A stretch of 64,000 nt of DNA from Pleurodeles waltl (lineage: Eukaryota; Chordata; Amphibia; Caudata; Salamandridae), in contig NC_090443.1 of NCBI RefSeq assembly GCF_031143425.1, forward strand, positions 1,054,609,554 through 1,054,673,553, read 5' to 3'. The translations under genes and the position numbers were made by a program. The notes beneath the pieces were generated by a model. It was not told the origin of the DNA. It searched no databases and worked only from the letters and a program-made list of their open reading frames with translations. Of the stretch, positions 55,721-64,000 are shown piece by piece (the stretch's first letter is position 1; each line of letters starts with the position of its first letter).

Positions 55721-55826
55721 AGCGGCGGTGCGACTCCGAGTGTAGAAGTAGTGAAGTCGTCGAACTTCATAGAAATAGCGGAGGTGCGACTCCGAGTGTG
55801 AGAGTAGGGAAGTCGTCGAACTTCAT
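55721..55826 (+). repeat. Duplicated 50-bp block in the ERV leader
   Basis: 55721-55770 and 55777-55826 are direct copies differing at a handful of positions. Both contain 'ggtgcgactccgagtgt' and end 'gaagtcgtcgaacttcat', which itself forms a short inverted repeat (gaagt...acttc). It lies where packaging or translation-control structures are found in retroviral leaders. Confidence 0.85.
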
Positions 55827-56240
55827 GTGCGTGTGGCGCTTTGTGCATAAAAAGGTCCACGTGGTTGTTGTTGTTGAGACGGGCCCTGCGAGGTCAAGAG
55901 ACTCCGAAGTATGTTGATCCATGTTGTGGTCTGGGCGGTTTAGTAGGTTGATCGGGCGTGGTCAACGAGTCGGTACGTGTGTTAGGGAGTGAAAGAAACT
56001 TCGACTTCGGGCTTTGACAAGATTCTAAGTGCACTAGAACAGATCATTGACAAGTTGAGAGTAGGTCTGCGGGTCAGATTTGCTTGCGAACGTGGGGACC
56101 GAGAAAGACGGAATAGCGGCCGAGGCTAGTGAAAGGTCCCTAAGGTCCTGAAGCGACTGTGTTACCCTTCCTGTAGTAAACCGACAGATCTGTTTTATTT
56201 TTTGGTAGCTCGCGATACATGCAAGAAGTTGTTACGAGAG

Positions 56241-56249
56241 GAGGTGAGT
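56241..56249 (+). promoter_or_regulatory. Candidate major splice donor
   Basis: GAG|GTGAGT at 56241-56249, a strong 5' splice site consensus about 215 nt before the gag ATG. This is the usual position for the donor used for spliced env mRNA. Confidence 0.5.
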
Positions 56250-56464
56250 GAAGGAAGACTAGCCGCGAGGCTTTGTCAGCCGCAGTGTGTGTGAGAGTGA
56301 CGTCACTAGGAGCCGCGCTGGGATAGGTTGGTTGCAGAGAAGGGTCGCGCACGGATTGGACGCAGTCCGTGGGGCTCGATTGGAAGGGGAAAGGCAGGTG
56401 AAGAGTATTCCGGGAATTAAAGTCACCTATTGATTACAAACTTTGTGAAATAAAGGACGACAAA

Positions 56465-59400
56465 ATGAAATTCTTTAAAGCATTCAGGAGTGCGATGAAG
56501 GGGGAGTCTTATATTAAAGCGAGCGTAGGAGAGGAGACGCCGCCCGAAGGTACACCAGCTTACATTGTAATGGAGGAAAAAGGGGTAGCTCCGTGTCTTT
56601 GGCTAAAGCAATGGCACAAGTTGACAGAGAAACATGGGAGCGTAGCGTTCCCGATACATGGGACATTCAATATAAGGATCCTCGAGAATTTGAGATTCAC
56701 GATGTACGACATGAAGGTGCCTCCAAGGCCAGCCCAGTTTGAGGCTCTAGCGATTTGGGAACTAATGGCCAGACAGCAACAGCAGAAGAAGTTTGAGACC
56801 AGGATGAGAAAGGTAGAAAAGACACTAGCGGATGCTAGGTGGGATAATGCACAAAAGGTGTGGAGGTCAGATGTATTGCAGGGGATAAAATTGTTTCCAG
56901 CAATTACTAAGGAAGAAGAGGAGACAGGTAAGAAAGCTACCTGTAAGACAGACAGAAAGTGTTCCAAGGATAGAGAGGACGAGGAAAAGTTGAGAAGAGA
57001 AGAGGAGTTAGAGGATGAGGAGTTAATAATGCAATTGCTGAACGACCGTCCACCACCTTATGCGGAGAATGGACAAGGTCCAAGTACCAGTTCTGCCCCT
57101 CCGGCATCGGTACAGAACAGTGAAACTCAGAGTTCAGGAGCATCATCGGGGTCTAAGGACCCGAGTTTATTGCTCACCCCGCAGATACCGCAGGTTAGGA
57201 GAATATATCCAGATGTGCCCGTGTTGAAACCAGCAGAAAATTATCAGCCGCAGATGCCAGGGTACTACAACAGTGATAACAGTGTAGGAATGATTCTAGA
57301 TCCAACCGTAAGGGGAGGACAGAATGGTCACAACCAGACATTGTCACAAGCCGAATCAACCCAGTTTTTGATGCCTCAAAAGCAGATACAAGGGGGAAAC
57401 GCACATACTCAGATGACGGGGAGCCAGATGGGCATGCCGGCAATGATGACCCATGGTGTGGGAATGAACATGCCTCAGAACATGGAGAATGGACAAAACC
57501 CGGATGCGATATCACTACCCATTACTGTAGGTCCACCGGTACCTTTGTATAGTCAGCCTAACTTAGGTATGAGCAGTCAGGGACCAATGCTACAGAACGG
57601 GACAGAAAGGAGGTGCATAGAAAACACTCCAGGGATAACTCCGATAGCGGTTCAGCCAAATGGACCCGGATCCTTGATGGAGTTTAGCCCCACATGTGCT
57701 CAGCCAACACTGGTGAGGTCGAGCCCCCCACTGATAATACCTCTAACATCGAACACTAAAAAGTTGCCGCAACCATCAATGGCAGTCGATGTGAATGCTA
57801 CACTTATGGGGTTGAATGCGCAACAGCTGACACAGTGGTTCAACAGTCTGAATTCTACACAAAGTTCAGCCAGTGGGAAAGGAGAAGACTATATGAATAG
57901 GGTCAGGTTGAACATGGAAGCACAAGAATTGGTGGAAGGGACTATGGTTGTGAATAGGTTAGAGTCCTACACAGAAGAAGAGCTGAGGTATCTATGTCCC
58001 AGGATTACGAAGGAAGTGAACAAGGTACATAAGAGCTTGCAGGAAGCAGCTGACAGAAACGGGGTTGACATAGACAAGATGAAACACTTGAGCAGAAGCT
58101 ACAGGTTGGATTTTGGGACCACAGATTTTGAACACATGAGGTCAGCAGGCATGAAGACACACCTTAGAGAATTGCTGCAGAGTGCCCAAGTGTGGAGGTG
58201 TCTAGACAAGTGGGAAAGCAGATGGGTAAAGAGAAAGGAAAAGAGGAGGGACAGTGCTACAGAGCATAATGAGAAAAGACCACAGAGTAGCGAGACAGTA
58301 ACCATGTTACCAATGAGGGAGACAGCAGGGGGAAAATTAATACATGTACCATGGCACAGAAGTGACATTCAGTCTTTTACGGACGATTTTCCCAAACTAA
58401 GAGAGAAGCCGATTGAATGGTATCAGCAGACTGACAGGTTTGTGAAGCTTGCAAAATGTCTCTGGGAAGACCTGAATACGCTCTTTGAAATTGTGGTTCC
58501 GGCAGATTTGTGGGAGGATTGCAAAAGAGCTGTAGGTTGGCCGACAAGTGAACCAGAGAGACACAGGGAGACGGGTGCACCATCACCTATGGTGATGAGC
58601 TTGTACTATAAGGTGATTGAGCATTTGAAGACTAAGGTACCCGCGAAAAATGTGGATTGGCAGAAGATTGATCGAACTGCCCAAGAGACTAAAGAATCGA
58701 TTCATAGTTACTATGAGAGGTTGTTGAAGGCGTTTAAGAACTACAGTGGGACGGAAACAATAGAGGCGAAGGACATGCTCCATTTTGTCTTCAGATTTGT
58801 GGAAGGGCTGAGACCGGAGATAAGTCAGATGATAAAGTCGCATTTGATTTGCTGGCAGTCGAAACCGATTGACGAAGTGTTGACTTATGCGAAATACTGT
58901 AGCGACGAAATTGAAGTGAAGCAGAAAAGGTTGAAAGAGAAGGTGATGATGATGCAGCTTAAGGCAGCTCAGACAGGTCTGCAAGGTTTGCAAGGGATGC
59001 AAGGGTTCCAACAGCAGGTACCGCAACCGCAGCCGCAGTTGCAAGGAAACATGGCGTTTCAGCCACAGGCGAGAGGCAGAGGCAGAGGAGGTTTTGTGAA
59101 TAATGATCCTGATTTGAACACTGTTGTGACGGGTGTGCAGGCAATGAAGAAGGTGATGCCGTGTCACGTGTGCGGAATCGTAGGTCATTGGAAACGCGAG
59201 TGCCCGATGGTGGTGCAGGAAGGTGCAGGTGCAGGTGTAAGTGTAGGTGTTGGTCAGCAAAACAATGATGTCAATGCATTTCAGACAATGAAAGGACCGA
59301 AAATGAGAGGTCCAAGCCCAAATTTTCAGACCGTAAATCAATTGCAGGGATTGCAACCTATGCAGCCGCAGCAGATGCAGATGCCCCGTATGCAGATGAC

Positions 59401-61216
59401 GCAAATGCAGCCAATGCAACAGCAGTTACCCATGGTACCTAATCAGCAAATGCAAATACCTTTGGCACCAATGAGTCAGCAGCAAGTGATGGTTCCTCCA
59501 CAGGTCTCGGGTCAGGTAATGAGTACAAATGGCACCGTACAACAGTTCCCATTACACAGTGAGAGTGGAATAAACAATGTATGGGAGAGTGAGAGCTCAG
59601 AAGAAGAAGGAGATTGTGTGCTTGCAGCATCCTTGGAAGTTGATCAAAAGGGTCCGTACGTAGAGGGAAGAGTAATGGGTCATCGTGTCTCGTTCTTGGT
59701 TGACACAGGAGCCACACGTTCAACTGTTAAGAGTAGTGAAGTACCGAATTTGCCACTCTCAGGGAGGGCAGTTCAAGTGGTGGGAGTAGCAAACAGGCAT
59801 CTGACAAACCCAATTACAGATCCGGTACCAGTCAGCATCGGTAACTATCAAGGGGTACATCAGTTTGTGGTATGTGACTCAAGCCCAATAGCACTGTTAG
59901 GGAGAGACCTATTGTGCAAATTGGGTTGTTCGATCATGTGTTCGAACGAAGGAATAACAATCCAAACGAGCAGTGATGGGGAAGAAGAGGACAGTGTAGA
60001 GGGGGATGAGATGGAAACTGTCGATGAAGAGTATCCTCTGATTTGTCTCTTCCCGATGATAACTGAAGAAGATATTCCAGCTGAATTACGGGAGACAGTC
60101 GGAAAGGAAGTGTGGGATATGACAGGGAAAGAGGTGGGATTGATGAAAGGAGTGGAACCAGTGAAAGTGACTGTAAAGCCCAATGCAATCTTTCCCCAGA
60201 CCCCACAATACCACATGCCACAAGACACCCTCATGAGAGTTGCCCAACTTATTGACGAATTTGTAAAGCAGGGAGTACTGAAAGAAGTGTTGAGCAGTCC
60301 ATGTAATTCACCAATAATGGGACTAATAAAGCCGAGTGGAAAGGTCCGACTTGTGCAGGACTTGAGAAAAATAAATGACATCATAGTCAAATGCTGCCCA
60401 GTAGTACCGAATCCAGCTGTGATAATGTTCCAGGTCCCTTGCGATGCTGAGTGGTTCTCAGTCATCGATTTGTCACAAGCGTTCTTCTCGGTGCCTCTTC
60501 ATGAGGACAGCCAATTCCTCTTTTGTTTCAAATTCTTAGACAGAGTGTACAGTTGGTGTCGAATTCCTCAAGGGTTTTCTGAGTCACCGTCAATATTCAA
60601 TCAGATTCTAAAGAAAGACCTGGAAGCCTTAGAATTGCCATTCGAGTCAACTCTAGTACAGTACATTGATGACTTACTGGTTGCATCAAAGACAGAAAGT
60701 GGCTGCACAGCCGATACCATTGCTCTGTTGAACCATTTGGGAAGGAATGGACATAAAGTGTCTCCTTCCAAATTGCAGTTTTGTCAGAAGAAAGTGAAAT
60801 ACTTGGGTCACCAGATAGAGAAAGGGTCAAGGAGAATAATGAAGGAAAGAATAACGAGTATACTCCAAATGAGTCCACCAAAGACAAGGAAGGAGGTGAG
60901 GAAGTTTTTGGGAATGGTGGGCTACTGTCGCCAGTGGATTCCCAACTTCTCGACTCTAGCAAAGCCTTTACTGAAACTGACCCAGAAGGATGCCTTGGAT
61001 GAAATTGAGCTGAAAGGAGATGAGATGGATGCTTTTGTTGAACTGAAAGAATGCATGTGCAGGGCTCCAGCTTTAGGTATGCCTGATTACACAAAGCCTT
61101 TCACATTGTTTTGCCATGAACGTGATGCATGTTCTTTGTCTGTCTTGACCCAAGCCCATGGTGGCGTAAACAGGATCCGGTCGCAGCAGCACTCCCAGGG
61201 TGTTTGCGCGCCGTAG
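56465..61216 (+). CDS. ERV Gag-protease-RT fusion frame (1,583 codons)
   Basis: ATG at 56465 after a 1-kb leader. There is no stop between gag and pol. Domains: MA-like start (MKFFKAFRSAMKGE; position 2 is Lys, so no myristoylation Gly), late domain PPPY at residues 196-199, and a long Gln/Met/Pro-rich linker. A gammaretrovirus-type capsid (around residues 620-840) comes next, then one zinc knuckle CHVCGIVGHWKREC at 900-913. A second Gln/Met/Pro-rich stretch leads to the protease (DTGA at 1080-1083, LGRDLL near 1145). RT follows with VQDLRKIND, IDLSQAFFSVPL, PQGFSESPS and YIDD at 1400-1403. The frame is lost after LTQAHGG (about 61160), in the RT-RNase H connection, so the last 15-20 codons are out-of-frame sequence. 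Gag-pro-RT itself is intact. Class I (gamma/epsilon-like) by capsid and pol motifs. Confidence 0.9.
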   Translation: MKFFKAFRSAMKGESYIKASVGEETPPEGTPAYIVMEEKGVAPCLWLKQWHKLTEKHGSVAFPIHGTFNIRILENLRFTMYDMKVPPRPAQFEALAIWELMARQQQQKKFETRMRKVEKTLADARWDNAQKVWRSDVLQGIKLFPAITKEEEETGKKATCKTDRKCSKDREDEEKLRREEELEDEELIMQLLNDRPPPYAENGQGPSTSSAPPASVQNSETQSSGASSGSKDPSLLLTPQIPQVRRIYPDVPVLKPAENYQPQMPGYYNSDNSVGMILDPTVRGGQNGHNQTLSQAESTQFLMPQKQIQGGNAHTQMTGSQMGMPAMMTHGVGMNMPQNMENGQNPDAISLPITVGPPVPLYSQPNLGMSSQGPMLQNGTERRCIENTPGITPIAVQPNGPGSLMEFSPTCAQPTLVRSSPPLIIPLTSNTKKLPQPSMAVDVNATLMGLNAQQLTQWFNSLNSTQSSASGKGEDYMNRVRLNMEAQELVEGTMVVNRLESYTEEELRYLCPRITKEVNKVHKSLQEAADRNGVDIDKMKHLSRSYRLDFGTTDFEHMRSAGMKTHLRELLQSAQVWRCLDKWESRWVKRKEKRRDSATEHNEKRPQSSETVTMLPMRETAGGKLIHVPWHRSDIQSFTDDFPKLREKPIEWYQQTDRFVKLAKCLWEDLNTLFEIVVPADLWEDCKRAVGWPTSEPERHRETGAPSPMVMSLYYKVIEHLKTKVPAKNVDWQKIDRTAQETKESIHSYYERLLKAFKNYSGTETIEAKDMLHFVFRFVEGLRPEISQMIKSHLICWQSKPIDEVLTYAKYCSDEIEVKQKRLKEKVMMMQLKAAQTGLQGLQGMQGFQQQVPQPQPQLQGNMAFQPQARGRGRGGFVNNDPDLNTVVTGVQAMKKVMPCHVCGIVGHWKRECPMVVQEGAGAGVSVGVGQQNNDVNAFQTMKGPKMRGPSPNFQTVNQLQGLQPMQPQQMQMPRMQMTQMQPMQQQLPMVPNQQMQIPLAPMSQQQVMVPPQVSGQVMSTNGTVQQFPLHSESGINNVWESESSEEEGDCVLAASLEVDQKGPYVEGRVMGHRVSFLVDTGATRSTVKSSEVPNLPLSGRAVQVVGVANRHLTNPITDPVPVSIGNYQGVHQFVVCDSSPIALLGRDLLCKLGCSIMCSNEGITIQTSSDGEEEDSVEGDEMETVDEEYPLICLFPMITEEDIPAELRETVGKEVWDMTGKEVGLMKGVEPVKVTVKPNAIFPQTPQYHMPQDTLMRVAQLIDEFVKQGVLKEVLSSPCNSPIMGLIKPSGKVRLVQDLRKINDIIVKCCPVVPNPAVIMFQVPCDAEWFSVIDLSQAFFSVPLHEDSQFLFCFKFLDRVYSWCRIPQGFSESPSIFNQILKKDLEALELPFESTLVQYIDDLLVASKTESGCTADTIALLNHLGRNGHKVSPSKLQFCQKKVKYLGHQIEKGSRRIMKERITSILQMSPPKTRKEVRKFLGMVGYCRQWIPNFSTLAKPLLKLTQKDALDEIELKGDEMDAFVELKECMCRAPALGMPDYTKPFTLFCHERDACSLSVLTQAHGGVNRIRSQQHSQGVCAP

Positions 61217-63435
61217 CAGCAGTTGGTATCAGCCTCACTCAGAGTGAAGGAATAGTGATGGGACACCCAGTAACAGTCATGGTCCCTCACTCAGTTGAGA
61301 TACTTTTGACCCGCTCCCGAACGCAGCACATGACTGGAGCAAGACTCACAAGGTATGAAACGATAATTCTGGGCTCACCGAATGTGCAGCTGAAAAGGTG
61401 CACTACGTTGAATCCAGCAACCTTGCTTCCTGGAGAAAATGCTGAAATTGAGAACGCTGAAGACGTCGAGCATGACTGCCTTCAGGTGACTGAATTTTGC
61501 ACAAAACCCCGACCGGACATTAAGGATACTAAGCTTGATGAAAATGACCAAATTCTTTTTGTTGATGGTTCATGTCTAAGAGACGGGATGGGGATTTTGA
61601 AAGCAGGATATGCTGTATGTACTGTAACAGGTGTCTTGGAAGCGGGATGGCTCCAAGGAGTCTATTCTGCACAAGTAGCAGAACTTGTAGCTCTTACAAG
61701 AGCATGTCAACTGTCTGCATTGATGAAAGTCACCATTTACACTGATAGTCAGTATGGGTTTGGGATTTTGCATGACTTTGGACAACTATGGTCACAGAGA
61801 GGTTTCCTGACTTCTTCAGGATCCCCAGTGAAAAATGGGGAAAGAATAAGGGAATTGTTAAACGCCATTCAAATGCCAGCCGAAGTTGCAGTGGTAAAGT
61901 GCAGTGCTCATACAAAAGGACAGGACTATGTTTCTCTGGGAAATGCATATGCGGATCAAGTCGCAAGATTTTGTGCCTTGAATTGTATATTACTCAGAGA
62001 TGAATGGAATTCGATAAGTGAACCAGAACTCGAACCAGCTGAAGCATTTGCCTTGAAGGTCGTAGATACAATAGATGAATTAAAAGCATTGCAAAATAAT
62101 GTCAGGGAGGATGAAAGAGATTCCTGGATTAAATCACAAAGTATAAAGAGACCAGACGAGTTATGGGTTTCAAATGAGGGAAAATTTGTTTTGCCAAACA
62201 GTCTCTTATCACAGCTTGCGCGGTTCTATCATGGGCAAGCTCACCTAGGGAGAGATGCCATGATAAGATTGTTCAAAACTGATTGGTTTAACCCCAGATT
62301 TCGTCAAGCTGCAGAAGCAGTTTGCCATCGATGTGTCACTTGCCAGCAGATGAACCCTGGAAAGGGAACAGTTGTGAACGCGAGCCACATTGGTAGGGCA
62401 AGCGGGCCTTTTAGTCGTATGCAGATGGACTTCATTGAGATGCCTGTGCATGGAGGTCTAAAGTATGTGTTGGTGATTGTGTGCATTTTTAGTCACTGGA
62501 TTGAGGCATACCCCACACGTAGAAATGACAGCCTTACAGTTGCAAAGCTATTGTTGAGAGAGTTAATACCACGTTTCGGATTCCCGATCTCTTTAGAATC
62601 AGATAGGGGAAGTCACTTCAATAACGAGGTGATAAAGTTACTTTGCGATGCGCTGAACATTGAGCAAAAGCTGCATTGTAGCTATCGCCCTGAAGCATCA
62701 GGACTGGTGGAGCAAATGAATGGTACACTGAAATAAAGAATGGCGAAAATATGTGCATCGACAAACTTGAAATGGCCTGACGCATTGCCCTTAGTGCTAA
62801 TGTCAATGAGAAACACCCCTGATAGAAAGACTGGATTGTCTCCGCACTAAATTCTCATGGGCAGGGCTATGAGACTTCCTGCAGTTCCCGCAAACGCGCT
62901 TTTGAATATTACAGATGATATGGTGTTAGACTACTGCAAGGGTCTGGCTGACGTGGTTCGCTCTTTCTCTCACCAGGTGGAAGCGACCACCTTGCCACCG
63001 ATCCAAGGTCCAGGACACGCACTGAAAGCAGGTGACTGGGTCGTGGTAAAGAAGCACGTGAGGAAGTCGTGTCTGGAACCCCGTTGGAAAGGCCCTTTCC
63101 AAGTGATCCTGACGACAACTACCGCTGTGAAGTGTGCGGGGGTTCCCAACTGGATTCACGCCAGTCACACAAAGAAGGTGTTGTGTCCCACAGATGAGGA
63201 AGTTGAAGCGCTGAAACTGCCAGTGCCTGACAAAGCAGTGCAGAGTGCTGAGACAGAGCAAAACCGAACTGAAAGCGAACAGGCAGAAGCAGGACAGAGA
63301 GAGATATTATTGGAGGGCGAAGAGTCCGACTCACTTGGGGAAGACCAAGGAGAAAGTTCAGACAGCGACGAAGAAGCTGAAGGTGACAAAGAACCCGAAG
63401 CAGCTGAGGGTAGCAAAAAGCCTGAAGCAGCTTAA
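61163..63435 (+). pseudogene. ERV pol 3' part: RNase H and integrase, frame-shifted and with two stops
   Basis: Continues pol one frame over, with readable homology from about 61163 (an in-frame ATG lies upstream at 61129). Connection: DPVAAALPGCLRAVAAV and LNPATLLPGEN. RNase H: FVDGSC, AELVAL, YTDSQYGFG and NAYADQVAR give the four acidic residues. Integrase: H-G-Q-A-H and CHRCVTC zinc domain, QMDFIEM, ESDRGSHF, and Glu in LVEQMNG form DDE. TAA at 62734-62736 follows NGTLK, and TAA at 62848-62850 replaces a codon after LSPH. The C-terminal domain has WKGPFQVILTTTTAVK and NWIHASHTKKV, the gammaretroviral style. A repetitive acidic tail ends at TAA 63433-63435. Catalytic residues are intact; the damage is one shift and the stops. 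Confidence 0.88.
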
Positions 63436-63500
63436 GGTAACAAAGAACTTGAAGCAGCTGAAAGTGATAAAGAGCCTGACGAAAGTAACGGTGACGAAGG
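63360..63500 (+). repeat. Approximately 30-bp minisatellite encoding the acidic pol tail
   Basis: Four to five imperfect units of the type 'gaagcagctgaaggtaacaaagaacct', giving E-A-A-E-G-D-K-E-P-like peptide repeats in the integrase frame. The TAA that ends the frame lies in one unit ('gcagcttaagg', where others have 'gcagctgagg'), so it is a late point change. The frame could continue to 63702 otherwise. Confidence 0.75.
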
Positions 63501-63618
63501 GCTCGAAGAAGGTGAAAAGGCAGGGGAGCCTGATCAGAGGAGGGCTTTCCCAGAAGCAGACGATACAGAAAAGGAAAAAGAGAACGTGATCGATTCCCCA
63601 GAAGAAGGGGACAAGGAA

Positions 63619-64000
63619 AGGCAGAACAGAACGGAAAAGTTCAAGCTTCCTCAGAAAGGGTCGCAGGTCCATCAAATGGACATGGTGCGAAGAGAAGACT
63701 AAGTATATCACCAGTAAAACAAAGGACCGAAGAAGGTTTGAACGACGGGGAAAGGCCAAAAGTGAAGGAGAAAAGAAAAGAAGTGTCTGTCGTGGTACCA
63801 ACCTCGAGTGAAGAAAAAGACTTGACAAAAGAGGAAAGTACCAGGCAGAACAGAACGGAAAAGTTCAAGCTTCCTCAGAAAGGGTCGCAGGTCCATCAAA
63901 TGGACATGGTGCGAAGAGAAGACTAAGTATATCACCAGTAAAACAAAGGACCGAAGAAGGTTTGAACGACGGGGAAAGGCCAAAAGTGAAGGAGAAAAGA
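63619..64000 (+). repeat. 224-bp tandem duplication, second copy cut by the window end
   Basis: 63619-63776 and 63843-64000 are identical over 158 bp as read here (unit 224 bp). The unit carries the end of the acidic tail frame (D-M-V-R-R-E-D then TAA at 63700-63702 and again at 63924-63926) and the start of an overlapping Lys/Glu-rich frame. The identity suggests a recent duplication or polymorphic tandem array. It lies between pol and the expected env. Confidence 0.9.

Noticed and set aside
55666..55860. Small minus-strand frame in the ERV leader
   Set aside because: Created by the duplicated 50-bp block; no independent support.
58583..59419. 278-codon minus-strand frame rich in His and Leu
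   Set aside because: Antisense shadow of the Gln/Met-rich ERV Gag linker; codon complement of CAG/ATG runs.
63358..63983. Minus-strand Phe/Leu/Ser-rich frames that look like membrane proteins
   Set aside because: They are the complement of the Glu/Lys-rich tail repeats (GAA/AAG read as TTC/CTT) and of the 224-bp duplication.
1..64000. CRISPR array, operon, riboswitch or other prokaryotic system
   Set aside because: No spaced direct-repeat array or bacterial gene order; everything points to a vertebrate repeat-rich chromosome.

Overview
The window looks like a piece of a very large, transposon-filled vertebrate genome, most likely a salamander or newt. This is an inference from the mix of elements: several DIRS-type tyrosine-recombinase retrotransposons, very long coding-free LTRs, an L2/CR1-type LINE, Ty3/Gypsy elements, a MIR/V-SINE-like tRNA SINE and a gamma/epsilon-like endogenous retrovirus. 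I see no convincing host exon, no rRNA or tRNA gene and no CRISPR array. Almost all coding potential belongs to transposable elements, most of it broken by stops and frameshifts.

Layout. 0-6.6 kb: low-coding sequence with an (AT)n tract, a reverse-strand LINE RT fragment, a hAT-like short element, an L1-like C-terminal fragment and a 5'-truncated L2/CR1-type LINE. 6.6-19 kb: a DIRS RT/RNase H remnant, a block of two long LTR families (called A and B here), then two DIRS copies head to tail, the first nearly complete (ORF1, RT-RNase H, tyrosine recombinase, inverted terminal repeats). 19-27.7 kb: a foldback element and a nested LTR stack in which a 2,955-bp family A solo LTR with a 5-bp target duplication sits inside a family B LTR. 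27.7-32.4 kb: a Gypsy element with a SCAN-like (Gmr1-type) Gag and protease, interrupted by a 599-bp insertion with a 12-bp target duplication that carries a hammerhead-ribozyme-like motif; then more LTRs. 32.5-43.2 kb: a DIRS recombinase fragment, a long A-type LTR, a primer-binding site, a leader split by a family B solo LTR (5-bp target duplication), a second Gmr1-type gag-protease-partial integrase, and a DIRS recombinase fused to its broken end. 43.2-49 kb: DIRS ORF1 remnants, a hairpin element, a SINE and a second hAT-like copy.

48.9-53.4 kb (minus strand): a fairly young Ty3/Gypsy element with gag and pol in one frame, no frameshift, four nonsense codons and a 188-bp 3' LTR containing a 34-bp perfect palindrome. 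Its 5' LTR is not recognisable. 53.5-53.8 kb: an array of five YY1-like motifs. 53.8-64 kb: a class I-like endogenous retrovirus on the plus strand: long 5' LTR, a primer-binding site matching initiator methionine tRNA, a 1-kb leader with a duplicated 50-bp block, and an uninterrupted gag-protease-RT frame of 1,583 codons. The RNase H-integrase part follows in another frame with two stops. A repetitive acidic tail and an identical 224-bp tandem duplication run to the window end, so env and the 3' LTR lie outside.

The elements do not form a cellular pathway. Their relationship is insertion history: A and B type long LTRs flank or invade Gmr1-type internal regions, DIRS fragments have been invaded or joined to them, and the ERV and minus-strand Gypsy are the best preserved.
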